A stretch of DNA of 64,000 nucleotides from Lysobacter sp. M2-1 (GTDB taxonomy: Bacteria > Pseudomonadota > Gammaproteobacteria > Xanthomonadales > Xanthomonadaceae), in contig NZ_JAKPBU010000009.1 in NCBI RefSeq assembly GCF_022662495.1, positions 1 through 64,000 of the forward strand, given 5' to 3'. The position numbers and the translations under genes are program-made. Positions 31,329 to 39,386 of the stretch are shown one piece after another. Within the stretch, counting starts at the first letter, position 1, and each line of letters starts with the position of its first letter. The notes below the pieces were generated by a model that had not been told where the DNA came from, searched no databases, and saw only the letters and a program-made list of their open reading frames with translations.

Positions 31329-32783
31329 ATGAGCGAGCAACAGCAATTCGACGTCATCGTCATCGGCGCCGGCCCGGCCGGCTACCACGCCGCGATCCGC
31401 GCCGCGCAGCTGGGCATGAAGACCGCCTGCATCGACGCCGCGCTGGGTAAGGACGGCAAGCCGGCGCTCGGCGGCACCTGCCTGCGCGTCGGCTGCATCC
31501 CGTCCAAAGCGCTGCTCGATTCCTCGCGCCAGTTCTGGAACCTCGGCCACATCTTCGGCGAGCACGGCATTACGACCAAGGACGCGAAGATCGACGTCGG
31601 CACCATGATCGGCCGCAAGGACAAGATCGTGAAGCAGTTCACCGGCGGCATCGCGATGCTGTTCAAGGCGAACAAGGTGACGGCGTTCTACGGTTATGGC
31701 GTGCTGCAACCGGGCAACATCGTCAAGGTGAAGCAACACGACGGCAGCGAGGTCGAGCTCAAGGGCACGAATGTCGTGCTGGCCGCCGGTTCGGACTCGA
31801 TCGAACTGCCTTTTGCAAAGTTTGGCGAGCACATCGTCGACAATGTCGGTGCGCTCGATTTCACCGAGGTGCCCAAGCGCCTGGGCGTGATCGGCGCGGG
31901 GGTGATCGGACTGGAGCTGGGCAGCGTCTGGAACCGCCTCGGATCGCAGGTCACCGTGCTTGAAGCCCTGCCCGACTTCCTGGCCACCGCCGACAAGGAA
32001 GCGGCGAAGACCGCGGCCCGGGAATTCAAGAAGCAAGGCCTGGACATCCGGCTCGGCGCCAAGGTCAGCAAGGCCGAGGTCGTGCCTGTCAAGGGCGCGA
32101 AGAAGGGCAAGGCCGAGGAAGTGCACGTCACCTATAGCGATGGCTCCGGCGAGCAGACCATCGTGGTCGACAAGCTGCTGGTCGCGGTCGGTCGTCGCGC
32201 CGCGTCAAAGGGCCTGCTCGCCGACGGCGTCGGCGTGAAGCTCGACCAGCGCGGCGTGATCGAAGTCGACGAGCACTGCCACACCGGCGTCGATGGCGTC
32301 TGGGCGGTGGGCGACTGCGTGCGCGGCCCGATGCTGGCGCACAAGGGCTTCGAGGAAGGGATCATGGTCGCCGAGCTGATCGCCGGCCTGCCCGGCCATG
32401 TCAATTACGACACCATCCCCTGGGTGATCTACACCGAGCCGGAGATCGCCTGGGTCGGCAAGACCGAGGAGCAGCTCAAGGCCGACGGCATCCCGTACAA
32501 GGCCGGCAGCTTCCCGTTCGCCGCGGTCGGCCGTGCCGTGGCGATGGCCGAGCCGGCCGGCTTCGTGAAGGTCCTGGCGCACGCGGAAACTGACCGCGTC
32601 CTCGGCATGCACCTGGTCGGCGCCAACGTTTCCGAGCTGGTGCACGAAGGTGTACTGACGATGGAGTTCAGCGGCGCGGCCGACGATCTGGCCCGCATCG
32701 TGCATGCGCACCCGAGCCTGTCCGAGGCCGTGCACGATGCCGCGATGGCGGTGGACAAGCGCGCGATCCACAAGGCGAACTGA
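31329..32783 (+). CDS. lpd: Dihydrolipoyl dehydrogenase (E3)
   Basis: A 484-residue FAD disulfide oxidoreductase that reoxidises the lipoyl group of E2 with NAD+. It has the FAD motif VIGAGPAGYHAAIRAAQ, the redox-active disulfide GGTCLRVGCIPSKALL, the NAD motif VIGAGVIGLELGSVW, and the catalytic base in HAHPSLSEAVHDA. AAACCGCGCA precedes the ATG, without a strong ribosome-binding site. A strong hairpin follows the stop. Confidence 0.95.
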   Translation: MSEQQQFDVIVIGAGPAGYHAAIRAAQLGMKTACIDAALGKDGKPALGGTCLRVGCIPSKALLDSSRQFWNLGHIFGEHGITTKDAKIDVGTMIGRKDKIVKQFTGGIAMLFKANKVTAFYGYGVLQPGNIVKVKQHDGSEVELKGTNVVLAAGSDSIELPFAKFGEHIVDNVGALDFTEVPKRLGVIGAGVIGLELGSVWNRLGSQVTVLEALPDFLATADKEAAKTAAREFKKQGLDIRLGAKVSKAEVVPVKGAKKGKAEEVHVTYSDGSGEQTIVVDKLLVAVGRRAASKGLLADGVGVKLDQRGVIEVDEHCHTGVDGVWAVGDCVRGPMLAHKGFEEGIMVAELIAGLPGHVNYDTIPWVIYTEPEIAWVGKTEEQLKADGIPYKAGSFPFAAVGRAVAMAEPAGFVKVLAHAETDRVLGMHLVGANVSELVHEGVLTMEFSGAADDLARIVHAHPSLSEAVHDAAMAVDKRAIHKAN

Positions 32784-32796
32784 GGTTCGCCTTGCC

Positions 32797-32823
32797 CCCA
32801 TGATTCGCTGTGCGAATCATGGG
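32797..32823 (+). terminator. Strong hairpin after lpd
   Basis: CCCATGATTCGC and GCGAATCATGGG are perfect 12-base arms with a TGT loop, 14 bases after the lpd stop. No T run follows, so it may protect the 3' end or act with Rho rather than terminate on its own. Confidence 0.6.
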
Positions 32824-32873
32824 CTCCGAAACGTACATTCCATACCCGCCCTTTCGTGCATTCGGCGCGAACC

Positions 32874-32890
32874 GCCCCTGACTCAGGGGC
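32874..32890. repeat. Short palindrome upstream of the methyltransferase gene
   Basis: GCCCCTGA and TCAGGGGC flank a single C, giving a perfect 17-base palindrome 71 bases before the methyltransferase start. It could be a second hairpin of the lpd 3' region or an operator; nothing decides between them. Confidence 0.35.
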
Positions 32891-32961
32891 TAGGCCAGGC
32901 ACCGAACGAACGATCCGCGTCGTCGTAGAGCGCATTTATTTTTCGCCCGGGGAGTTCACAG

Positions 32962-33819
32962 ATGGACAGCTCAAATCCCATCCGTAACGTCTCCGACACG
33001 GCGCTGTGGGTCGCGATCTATCGCGCGATGGAGAGCGAACGCGCCGACGCGATCTTCCACGACCCGTACGCCCGACGTCTGGGCGGCGAACGCGGCCAGG
33101 CCATCGTCGATGCGATGCCCAGGGGCGCGGCCATGAGCTGGCCGATGGTGGTGCGCACCGCCGTGATGGACGAGATCGTCACACGCTGCATCGGCCAGGG
33201 CGCGGCGACGGTGTTGAACCTGGCGGCAGGCCTGGATGCCCGCCCCTATCGCCTGGAACTGCCGGAAAGCCTGCGTTGGCTGCACGTCGACCTGCCGGAC
33301 ATGGTCGACTACTTCCGGACACAGATGGCGGGTGAGCAACCGCGCTGCGAATTGGAGTTCATCGCCGCCGACATGCGCGATGCCCAGGCCCGCCGTGAAG
33401 TCTTCGCGCACGCCGCCAGCCGGGGTCCTGTCCTGGTGCTCACCGAAGGTCTGCTGATCTACCTAGAAGCTAAGGATGTCGCAGCGCTCGCCCGCGATCT
33501 GCACCAGATCGCCCGGGCCCGCTGGTGGCTGTCCGACCTCGCCTCGCCGATGCTGCTCAAGTTCCTGGAACGCTCCTGGTCGCCGAAGCTGCGCGAAGGC
33601 CGCGCGCCCTTCCGCTTCGGCCCGGCCGAGGGTACTGCCTTCTTCGCACCGTATGGCTGGCGGGAAGCGGAATTCCGCTCCAGCTGGGACGAGGCGCTGC
33701 GCCTCGACCGGACAATGCCGCGAATCTGGCTGTGGAAACTCCTCGACCGCCTGCAACCCAAAGCCAGGCGCGCGGCGATGCGCCGCATGTCCGGCATCGT
33801 GCTTCTGGAAGCCACGTGA
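32962..33819 (+). CDS. Class I SAM-dependent methyltransferase, leucine carboxyl methyltransferase (COG3315) type
   Basis: The 285-residue protein resembles the PPM/LCMT-like family of O-methyltransferases: the motif VLNLAAGLDARPYRLELP is the SAM-binding loop, with LTEGLLIYLEAKDV as the family's second signature. The target is unknown; family members modify polyketides, carboxylates or small metabolites. GGGGAG lies about nine bases upstream. The stop codon overlaps the LOG start by one base (TGATG). Confidence 0.85.
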   Translation: MDSSNPIRNVSDTALWVAIYRAMESERADAIFHDPYARRLGGERGQAIVDAMPRGAAMSWPMVVRTAVMDEIVTRCIGQGAATVLNLAAGLDARPYRLELPESLRWLHVDLPDMVDYFRTQMAGEQPRCELEFIAADMRDAQARREVFAHAASRGPVLVLTEGLLIYLEAKDVAALARDLHQIARARWWLSDLASPMLLKFLERSWSPKLREGRAPFRFGPAEGTAFFAPYGWREAEFRSSWDEALRLDRTMPRIWLWKLLDRLQPKARRAAMRRMSGIVLLEAT

Positions 33820-34418
33820 TGCCCCTACGCTCGATCTGTGTCTACTGCGGCTCCAACACCGGGGCAAGGCCGGCCTACGCCGAACGTGCGATGGCCCTGG
33901 GCGACCGGATCGCAAAGCAGGGCCTGAGCCTGGTCTACGGCGGCGGCAACGTCGGCCTGATGGGCGTAGTGGCCGATGCGGTACTGCAGGCCGGCGGCGA
34001 AGTCATCGGCGTGATCCCGAAGCAGCTGGTCGACTGGGAAGTCGCGCATCGCGGCGTCACCCGGCTGGAGGTCGTCGGCTCGATGCACGAACGCAAGGCG
34101 CGCATGTTCGACCTGTCGGATGCCTTCGTCGCACTGCCCGGCGGCTTCGGTACGCTGGACGAGATGTTCGAGATGCTGACCTGGCGCCAGCTCGGCCTGG
34201 GCGACAAGCCCTGCGCCTTCCTCGATGTCGACGGCTACTACGAGCCGCTGATCGCGATGCTGGACCACATGGTCGCCGAACGCTTCCTGCATGCCGAGCA
34301 GCGGCGCGACCTGTGGCACGGCGAGGACATCGATGCGTTGTTCGCCTGGATGCGCGCCTACACGCCCGCGCAAGCGGACAAATGGCTGGACGAGAAGCGG
34401 CGCAAGGAATTGCGCTGA
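33819..34418 (+). CDS. LOG family protein (cytokinin riboside 5'-monophosphate phosphoribohydrolase-like)
   Basis: The 199-residue Rossmann-fold protein has both LOG signatures, GGGNVGLMG and PGGFGTLDEMFE. LOG enzymes release the free base from nucleoside 5'-monophosphates; in most bacteria the physiological role is probably nucleotide turnover (PpnN/LOG). It starts one base into the stop of the methyltransferase gene, so it is translationally coupled to it. Confidence 0.9.
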   Translation: MPLRSICVYCGSNTGARPAYAERAMALGDRIAKQGLSLVYGGGNVGLMGVVADAVLQAGGEVIGVIPKQLVDWEVAHRGVTRLEVVGSMHERKARMFDLSDAFVALPGGFGTLDEMFEMLTWRQLGLGDKPCAFLDVDGYYEPLIAMLDHMVAERFLHAEQRRDLWHGEDIDALFAWMRAYTPAQADKWLDEKRRKELR

Positions 34419-34442
34419 GCCGCTCGCAACCCGGATACGCCC

Positions 34443-35435
34443 ATGACCATATCCACCACCTTCAACGCCTTCCGCATCCATAATGACGCTGACGGCTACC
34501 ACAGCGGCATCGAGCGGGTTTCGTTGGACGATCTCAATCCCGGCGAAGTCGTCATCAAGGCCGTGTATTCCTCGGTCAATTTCAAGGACGCACTGGCCGG
34601 CACCGGCCAGGGGAAAATCCTGCGCTGGTTCCCGCTGGTCGGCGGCATCGACGTGGCCGGGCATGTGGTGGCATCGACCGACGCGAGCTTTTGCGAAGGA
34701 GATCCGGTGCTGGTGACCGGGTCGGGCCTGAGCGAGACCCGCGACGGTGGCTACGCGCAATACGCCAGGCTCGAGTCCAAGTGGGTCATTCCCCTGCCCG
34801 CGGGCCTGGACCTGCGCGAGAGCATGATCCTGGGCACGGCCGGTTTCACTGCCGCATTGGCCCTGTTCCGCATGTCCGAGAACCGGCAGACGCCGGCGAT
34901 GGGGCCGCTGGCGGTGACGGGCGCAAGCGGCGGGGTCGGATCGCTGGCCGTGGACATCTTCAGCAGCGCCGGCTACCAGGTGCACGCGATCAGCGGCAAG
35001 GCCGCGCAGACGGCCTACCTCAGGGCCATCGGCGCCAGCGAGGTGCTCGGCCGCGACGCGCTGCAGCCTGCGCGGCCGATGGAGAGCGTTCGCTTCGGCG
35101 GCGGGCTGGACAACGTGGGCGGGCCGATGCTTGCAAGCCTGTTGGCACAGACCGCGCCCTACGGCAACGTCGCCAGCGCCGGGCTCGCAGCGTCGCACGA
35201 CCTGGCTACGACGGTCATGCCTTTCATCATCCGCGGCGTGTCGCTGCTGGGCGTGGCCTCGGCCGGCACCGCGCGGGATATCCGCGGCGAAATCTGGCAG
35301 CGCCTGGCCACGGACTGGAAACCGCGCCACCTGGACCGGATCTGCACCCGCGAGGCGACGCTGGAGCAGCTGCCGGAGGTTTTCGCCAACATGCTCGCGG
35401 GCGGATCGCTGGGGCGCACGATCGTCCGGCTGTGA
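34443..35435 (+). CDS. acuI: Acrylyl-CoA reductase-like oxidoreductase (YhdH/AcuI family)
   Basis: A 330-residue zinc-free MDR dehydrogenase of the YhdH/YhfP family. AVYSSVNFKDALAGTGQGKI and GGIDVAGHVV at the N-terminus and VTGASGGVGSLAVDIF for NADPH binding match AcuI, which reduces toxic acrylyl-CoA to propionyl-CoA. The gene follows LOG after 24 bases and may be cotranscribed with it. The assignment within the family is by overall similarity. Confidence 0.85.
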   Translation: MTISTTFNAFRIHNDADGYHSGIERVSLDDLNPGEVVIKAVYSSVNFKDALAGTGQGKILRWFPLVGGIDVAGHVVASTDASFCEGDPVLVTGSGLSETRDGGYAQYARLESKWVIPLPAGLDLRESMILGTAGFTAALALFRMSENRQTPAMGPLAVTGASGGVGSLAVDIFSSAGYQVHAISGKAAQTAYLRAIGASEVLGRDALQPARPMESVRFGGGLDNVGGPMLASLLAQTAPYGNVASAGLAASHDLATTVMPFIIRGVSLLGVASAGTARDIRGEIWQRLATDWKPRHLDRICTREATLEQLPEVFANMLAGGSLGRTIVRL

Positions 35436-35444
35436 CCGGCGCGC

Positions 35445-35472
35445 TTGCGGCGACCACCGCGCCCGCTAGAAT
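35445..35472 (+). promoter_or_regulatory. Promoter of the response regulator gene
   Basis: TTGCGG (35445-35450) and TAGAAT (35467-35472) are 16 bases apart, 25 bases before the start codon, with GGGGAAAG as ribosome-binding site. The gene therefore probably has its own promoter despite being 61 bases behind acuI. Confidence 0.55.
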
Positions 35473-35496
35473 CGACCCGGAACCCGGGGAAAGCTC

Positions 35497-35880
35497 ATGG
35501 CACGCATCCTGATCGTCGACGATTCGCCGTCGCAGCTGATGGGCATCCGCCGCATCGTCGAAAAACTTGGGCACGAGGCGATCACCGCCGAAGACGGCGC
35601 CGAAGGCGTGGACAAGGCGCGCAGCGAACAGCCCGATCTGGTGCTGATGGACGTGGTGATGCCCAACCTCAACGGATTCCAGGCCACGCGCGCCATCACC
35701 CGCGACGCCGCCACCCGGCACATCCCGGTCATCATGGTCACCACCAAGGACCAGGAAACCGATCGCGTCTGGGGCATGCGTCAGGGGGCCAGGGCCTATC
35801 TGAGCAAGCCTTTCAGCGAGAGCGAACTGGCCGAGATGATCGCCAAGGTGCTGGATCCGGCACCCACGCCAGCGGCGTGA
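35497..35880 (+). CDS. Receiver-only response regulator, PilH/CheY-like
   Basis: The 127-residue protein is a single receiver domain: acidic pair D8-D9, phosphoacceptor D52 in LVLMDVVMP, T82/T83 in IMVTTKD, and K104 in YLSKPF. MARILIVDDSPSQLMGI is typical of the PilG/PilH twitching-motility class. No histidine kinase or pil gene is in the window, so its partner must be elsewhere. It should act by protein contact, because no output domain follows. Confidence 0.9.
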   Translation: MARILIVDDSPSQLMGIRRIVEKLGHEAITAEDGAEGVDKARSEQPDLVLMDVVMPNLNGFQATRAITRDAATRHIPVIMVTTKDQETDRVWGMRQGARAYLSKPFSESELAEMIAKVLDPAPTPAA

Positions 35881-35890
35881 CGGAGCAAGG

Positions 35891-36823
35891 TCAGGCGCGC
35901 CGCCAGTCGTCGCCGAAGGCCTGCTGCAGGGTGCGATAGGCCTGGCGCTCGGATTCGCTGTTGGCCTTCGGCGCCAGCACCTCCAACTCGACGATCTGGT
36001 CGCCCGCCGCGGCCGAAGCGCTACCGGGAAGGCCGCGACCGCGCAGGCGCAGCTTGCGTCCGGCTTCCGAATCGGCCGGAATTTTCAGCTCCACCGGACC
36101 GCCGAGCGTGGGCACGCTGACGGTTGCGCCCAGTGCCGCCTCCCACGGGGCGACCGGCAGCATGTGGATGATGTTGCGCCCGTCGACCTCGAACTGCGGA
36201 TGCGCTGCGTACTCGATCTCCAGCAACAGGTCGCCACGCGCCCCGGGATGCCCGTCGGCGCGGCCCGAGCCGCCCTGGCCGGCCAGGCGGATGACCTGCC
36301 CAGGCCGGATGCCTTTCGGAATGCGCACATCCAGCGACTTGCCGTTGATGCCGATGCGCACGCTGCTGCCGTGGTAGACCGCATCCAGCGGCACCGACAG
36401 CTTGGCGCGCGTATCCCCGCGCGGCTGCGGGCCGCGGCCGGGAGCCGATGGACCGGGCCCGCCGCGACGCCGACCGAACAGTTCCTCGAAGAAGTCGCTG
36501 AACCCGCCGCCCGCGCCGCCGCCGGCAAAGATTTCCTCGAAATCGAAGCCGTCGGCCTGGCCCTGGAAACCGCCCTGCGGCGGATGCACCTCGTCGCCGG
36601 GCCGGTAGCCGCGCGAGCGCAGCTGGTCGTAGGCGGCGCGCTTCTCGGGATCGCGCAGCGCCTCGTAGGCCTCGTTGACCGCCTTGAAGCGTTCCTCGGC
36701 ACCGGCCTCCTTGCTGACGTCCGGGTGGTATTTGCGCGCCAGCCGGCGATAGGCGGTCTTGATCTCACCCTCGCCCGCACCCGGCTCGATCCCGAGGATC
36801 TGGTAGTAGTCCTTGAATTGCAT
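35891..36823 (-). CDS. cbpA: DnaJ-class curved-DNA-binding protein / co-chaperone
   Basis: A 310-residue J-domain protein: the J domain (1-70) has the HPD motif (33-35), a Gly/Phe-rich region (about 85-135) follows, and two substrate-binding beta domains without the zinc-finger CxxCxGxG repeats make up the rest. That makes it a class B co-chaperone of the CbpA type, stimulating DnaK and possibly binding DNA. It lies downstream of two Hsp20 genes in the same direction, with a hairpin in between, so it probably shares their heat-shock control. Confidence 0.9.
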   Translation of the reverse strand: MQFKDYYQILGIEPGAGEGEIKTAYRRLARKYHPDVSKEAGAEERFKAVNEAYEALRDPEKRAAYDQLRSRGYRPGDEVHPPQGGFQGQADGFDFEEIFAGGGAGGGFSDFFEELFGRRRGGPGPSAPGRGPQPRGDTRAKLSVPLDAVYHGSSVRIGINGKSLDVRIPKGIRPGQVIRLAGQGGSGRADGHPGARGDLLLEIEYAAHPQFEVDGRNIIHMLPVAPWEAALGATVSVPTLGGPVELKIPADSEAGRKLRLRGRGLPGSASAAAGDQIVELEVLAPKANSESERQAYRTLQQAFGDDWRRA

Positions 36824-36849
36824 GCGCTGTCCGGTTGCCGTTCACCCGA

Positions 36850-36880
36850 TGCCCACGGAAGCGGTGAGCCTCCGTGGGCA
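36850..36880 (-). other. Hairpin between hsp20 and cbpA
   Basis: TGCCCACGGA (36850-36859) and TCCGTGGGCA (36871-36880) are perfect 10-base arms around an 11-base loop. It lacks a U tract, so it is more likely an RNA-processing or attenuation hairpin that lowers cbpA expression relative to hsp20 than a full terminator. Confidence 0.5.
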
Positions 36881-36926
36881 CGAGATTAACGCGTTGTCCG
36901 GTGGGACTGCTCCGGCCGCGGATCGA

Positions 36927-37439
36927 TCAGTGAGAAGTCGTCCCCGACCCGCTGGCCGATTGTCCTGGCTGGTCCTCGAAGCGCCCTACCTGGATCCGGC
37001 GCGGGGCCGACTCCGGACGCTTCGGAATGGTGATCTCCAGCACGCCGTGCCGGCCGCTCGCCCGGATGCCTTCCGGATCTGCGCTGTCCGGCAGCGCGAA
37101 GCGGCGGTGGAAACTGCCGTAACGGCGCTCGACGCGCGAGAAGCGTTCGGTTTCGCTCGAAGTTTCGCTGCTGCGCTCGCCCTTGATCGTGAGCATGCCC
37201 TTGTCCATCGAGACCTCGATGTCCTGAGGATCGATGCCCGGCAGATCGGCATACAGGACGAAGCGGTCGTTCTCCTCGCGTACGTCGACGCTCGGCACCC
37301 ACTGGCTGGTCACGACCGAACTGTCGTCGGCGCCGGTCTGGTCGAACGGACCGCCTTCGAACAGGCGATCGAACGCCTGCCGGATTTCGTTCTGGAGCGA
37401 CGCCTGTCCCGGCCATTGGCGGTAACGGACAATGTTCAT
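36927..37439 (-). CDS. Small heat-shock protein Hsp20 (first copy)
   Basis: A 170-residue alpha-crystallin chaperone: N-terminal arm to about residue 45, the crystallin domain (VPSVDVREENDRFVLYADLPG to GVLEITIPKRPE) and a Ser/Gly tail. ATG 37439 is chosen because GGAGGT lies seven bases upstream; the in-frame ATG at 37448 would include that site in its own coding sequence. A sigma32-like promoter at 37501-37528 overlaps the end of the upstream hsp20 gene. Confidence 0.92.
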   Translation of the reverse strand: MNIVRYRQWPGQASLQNEIRQAFDRLFEGGPFDQTGADDSSVVTSQWVPSVDVREENDRFVLYADLPGIDPQDIEVSMDKGMLTIKGERSSETSSETERFSRVERRYGSFHRRFALPDSADPEGIRASGRHGVLEITIPKRPESAPRRIQVGRFEDQPGQSASGSGTTSH

Positions 37440-37500
37440 CGCATTCACCTCCATTCGGTTTGTGTTGAGAAAGGGTTCGACGGCTGCGCCGTCACGCCCC

Positions 37501-37528
37501 ACATAGGTGCTCGCGGCCGGCTTTCAAG
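37501..37528 (-). promoter_or_regulatory. Sigma32-like heat-shock promoter of the first hsp20
   Basis: On the minus strand CTTGAAA (37528-37522) is followed after 14 bases by CCTATGT (37507-37501), close to the sigma32 consensus CTTGAAA and CCCATNT. The -35 overlaps the stop codon of the second hsp20 gene at 37524. The leader of about 55 bases contains the hairpin GACGGC-TGC-GCCGTC near 37478-37492 and the GGAGGT site, so heat-dependent translation is possible too. Confidence 0.65.
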
Positions 37529-38015
37529 CGGCCGCGTGCACGTTTGCGTCAGCCCCGGGGGCGGAGGCCGCGGCCACCGGAATGCGCCGCGAAACGGTGG
37601 CCGGCTTCTTCGGGATCGCGACTTCCAGCACGCCGTTGTGGCTGCGGGCGACGATGCCCCCGGCGTCGGCGCCGTCGGGCAGCGCGAACTGCCTGTGGAA
37701 GCGGCCGTGGCGGCGTTCGGCGTGCGCATAGCGCCCCGCCACATCGCTGCCGGTGCCGGCGCGTTCGCCCCGGATCGAGAGGATGCCCTCGTGCATCTGC
37801 ACTTCGATCGCCTGCGGGTCTACACCGGGCAGGTCGGCGTAGATCACGAAGCGGCCCTCCTCCTCCTTGATGTCGACGCGCGGCGCCCATGCGATGGCGG
37901 CAGTACCCGCCTGGCCGGACTGGTCGGATTCGCCGGCATCGAAGAACCGGCCGAAGGCGTGCTGTTGGAAAGCCCTGTGGACGCTAGGCCGGTGGCGATG
38001 GCGCTGGGTGCTCAT
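37524..38015 (-). CDS. Small heat-shock protein Hsp20 (second copy)
   Basis: A 163-residue alpha-crystallin protein, about half identical to its neighbour across the crystallin domain (APRVDIKEEEGRFVIYADLPG, GVLEVAIPKKP). The N-terminal arm is His/Arg-rich (STQRHRHRPSVHRAFQQHAF), unlike the first copy. AGGA eight bases upstream supports the start at 38015. Tandem but divergent Hsp20 proteins often co-assemble. It is first in the hsp20-hsp20-cbpA cluster and has its own heat-shock promoter. Confidence 0.92.
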   Translation of the reverse strand: MSTQRHRHRPSVHRAFQQHAFGRFFDAGESDQSGQAGTAAIAWAPRVDIKEEEGRFVIYADLPGVDPQAIEVQMHEGILSIRGERAGTGSDVAGRYAHAERRHGRFHRQFALPDGADAGGIVARSHNGVLEVAIPKKPATVSRRIPVAAASAPGADANVHAAA

Positions 38016-38061
38016 GTGGTGGTCCTGTTCGGGGCGGCGCGATGCGGCCGCGATGCCGGCT

Positions 38062-38088
38062 AGATGGCCATTGCGATCACGGTTTCAA
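38062..38088 (-). promoter_or_regulatory. Sigma32-like heat-shock promoter of the second hsp20
   Basis: On the minus strand TTGAAA (38088-38083), 13 bases, then GGCCATCT (38069-38062) fits the sigma32 pattern, with a start site about 40 bases before the ATG. Its -35 is four bases from a TTGACG (38093-38098) that may serve the divergent peroxiredoxin gene. Confidence 0.55.
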
Positions 38089-38167
38089 CCCCTTGACGCG
38101 GCCTTACCCTCGTCCCCATAGACTCCCCTTCACCGCGTTTTTCCCTTTCCTCTCTAGGAGTGCGTAG

Positions 38168-38650
38168 ATGACCATCCAGGCCGGCGACAGGCTGCCCGAA
38201 ACCACCCTCAACAAGATCGGCGACGGCGTGGAAATCGTCGACACGCGCAGCCTGTTCGACGGCAAGAGGGTGGTGCTCTTCGCGGTGCCCGGCGCCTTCA
38301 CTCCCACCTGTTCGGAACGCCACCTGCCCGGGTTCGTCGAACGCTTCGAGGACTTCCGCGCCAAAGGCGTCGACGTGGCCTGCGTGTCGGTCAACGATCC
38401 GTTCGTGATGCAGGCCTGGGGCCAGAGCCAGAACGTGCCGGAGGGATTGCTGATGCTGGCCGACGGCAACGGCGACTTCACCCGCGCGCTGGGGCTGGAG
38501 ATGGACGCCAGCGCGTATGGCATGGGCACGCGCAGCAAGCGCTTCGCGCTGTATGCCGAAGACGGCGTGGTCAAGCAGTTGCACGTGGAGGCGCCGGGCG
38601 AATTCCGCGTCTCGTCGGCCGATTACGTGCTCGAACACCTGCCTTCCTGA
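38168..38650 (+). CDS. Peroxiredoxin, Prx5 (AhpC/TSA redoxin) type
   Basis: A 160-residue cytoplasmic peroxidase. The peroxidatic cysteine is C48 in PGAFTPTCSERHLPGF, the Prx5 signature; the family's SVNDPFVMQAWG follows. No second conserved cysteine is apparent, so it is probably a glutaredoxin-dependent 1-Cys type. TAGGAG seven bases upstream sets the start. It is 22 bases before a ferritin-like gene, giving a small oxidative-stress pair. Confidence 0.93.
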   Translation: MTIQAGDRLPETTLNKIGDGVEIVDTRSLFDGKRVVLFAVPGAFTPTCSERHLPGFVERFEDFRAKGVDVACVSVNDPFVMQAWGQSQNVPEGLLMLADGNGDFTRALGLEMDASAYGMGTRSKRFALYAEDGVVKQLHVEAPGEFRVSSADYVLEHLPS

Positions 38651-38672
38651 TCATAGCCACCGGAGCGCCAGC

Positions 38673-39260
38673 ATGGCCAAGCAAGCCAACCGGAAAAGCA
38701 GCAACGCGATGATTCCGACCGGCACAACCGCTGCACTGACCGACGTGGCCACACTGCGCGCACGCGCACGCAAGAGCATCGACAAGGGCGCGATCACCGA
38801 GACCTATACCGCGGACCGCAAAGAGGTCATCCGCCTGCTCAACGACGCCCTGGCCACCGAATGGGTCTGCGTCCTGCGTTACCTGCGGCATTACCACATG
38901 GCCTCCGGCATGCTCGCCGACGCGGTGAAGGGCGAATTCCTGGAGCATGCGCAGCAGGAGCAGGAGCATGCGAGCAAGATCGCAGAGCGCATCGTGCAGC
39001 TGGGCGGAGAACCGGATCTGGATCCCGATACGCTGACCCGCCGTGCGCATGCCGAGTACAAGGTCGGCAAGGACCTGCGCGACATGGTCAAGGAAGATCT
39101 GATCGCCGAGCGGATCGCGATCGACAGCTATCGCGAAATGATCAACTACATCGGCGATCGCGATACCACCACCAAGCGCATCCTGGAAAGCATCCTGGCC
39201 CAGGAGGAGGAGCACGCCGACGAGTTCGCCGACCTGCTCAACGGGTGGATCGGCAAATAG
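38673..39260 (+). CDS. Ferritin-like diiron protein (bacterioferritin/Dps superfamily)
   Basis: The 195-residue four-helix-bundle protein has the ferritin-type metal ligands: a Glu in NDALATEWVCVLRYLRHYH, ExxH in FLEHAQQEQEHA, Glu in LIAERIAIDSY and ExxH in AQEEEHADEFAD. The first 45 residues are a basic, flexible tail, as in DNA-binding Dps. It may store iron or quench peroxide. GGAG eight bases upstream supports ATG 38673. It lies just behind the peroxiredoxin gene. Confidence 0.85.
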   Translation: MAKQANRKSSNAMIPTGTTAALTDVATLRARARKSIDKGAITETYTADRKEVIRLLNDALATEWVCVLRYLRHYHMASGMLADAVKGEFLEHAQQEQEHASKIAERIVQLGGEPDLDPDTLTRRAHAEYKVGKDLRDMVKEDLIAERIAIDSYREMINYIGDRDTTTKRILESILAQEEEHADEFADLLNGWIGK

Positions 39261-39273
39261 CCGCAGCGACGTT

Positions 39274-39379
39274 GCAGGAGCGACGTCGGTCGCGAGCTTT
39301 TTCGATCGCCCGGCAGGCAAATAGAAGGCGGCCCTCGGCCGCCTTCTTCATAAGAACTCGCGACTGACGTCGCTCCTGC
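39274..39379. repeat. Inverted repeat pair around a terminator, between the ferritin-like gene and gyrA
   Basis: Arms of 23 bases at 39274-39296 and 39357-39379 match at 22 positions in inverted orientation; their shared core is GCAGGAGCGACGTC followed by GTCGCGAG. A related arm occurs near 45783-45805. The palindrome encloses a bidirectional terminator. Confidence 0.85.
39323..39347. terminator. Bidirectional terminator for the ferritin-like gene and gyrA
   Basis: AGAAGGCGGC (39323-39332), a five-base loop and GCCGCCTTCT (39338-39347) form a 10-base perfect stem between the convergent genes. The flanks (AAAT on one side, TCATAA on the other) are moderately AT-rich. Confidence 0.7.
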
Positions 39380-39386
39380 AGATGAA

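Noticed and set aside
37475-37500. ROSE or fourU RNA thermometer in the hsp20 leader, as a called feature.
   Set aside because: The GACGGC-TGC-GCCGTC hairpin does not include the Shine-Dalgarno sequence and no UUUU pairs with it; kept only as a question under the promoter finding.
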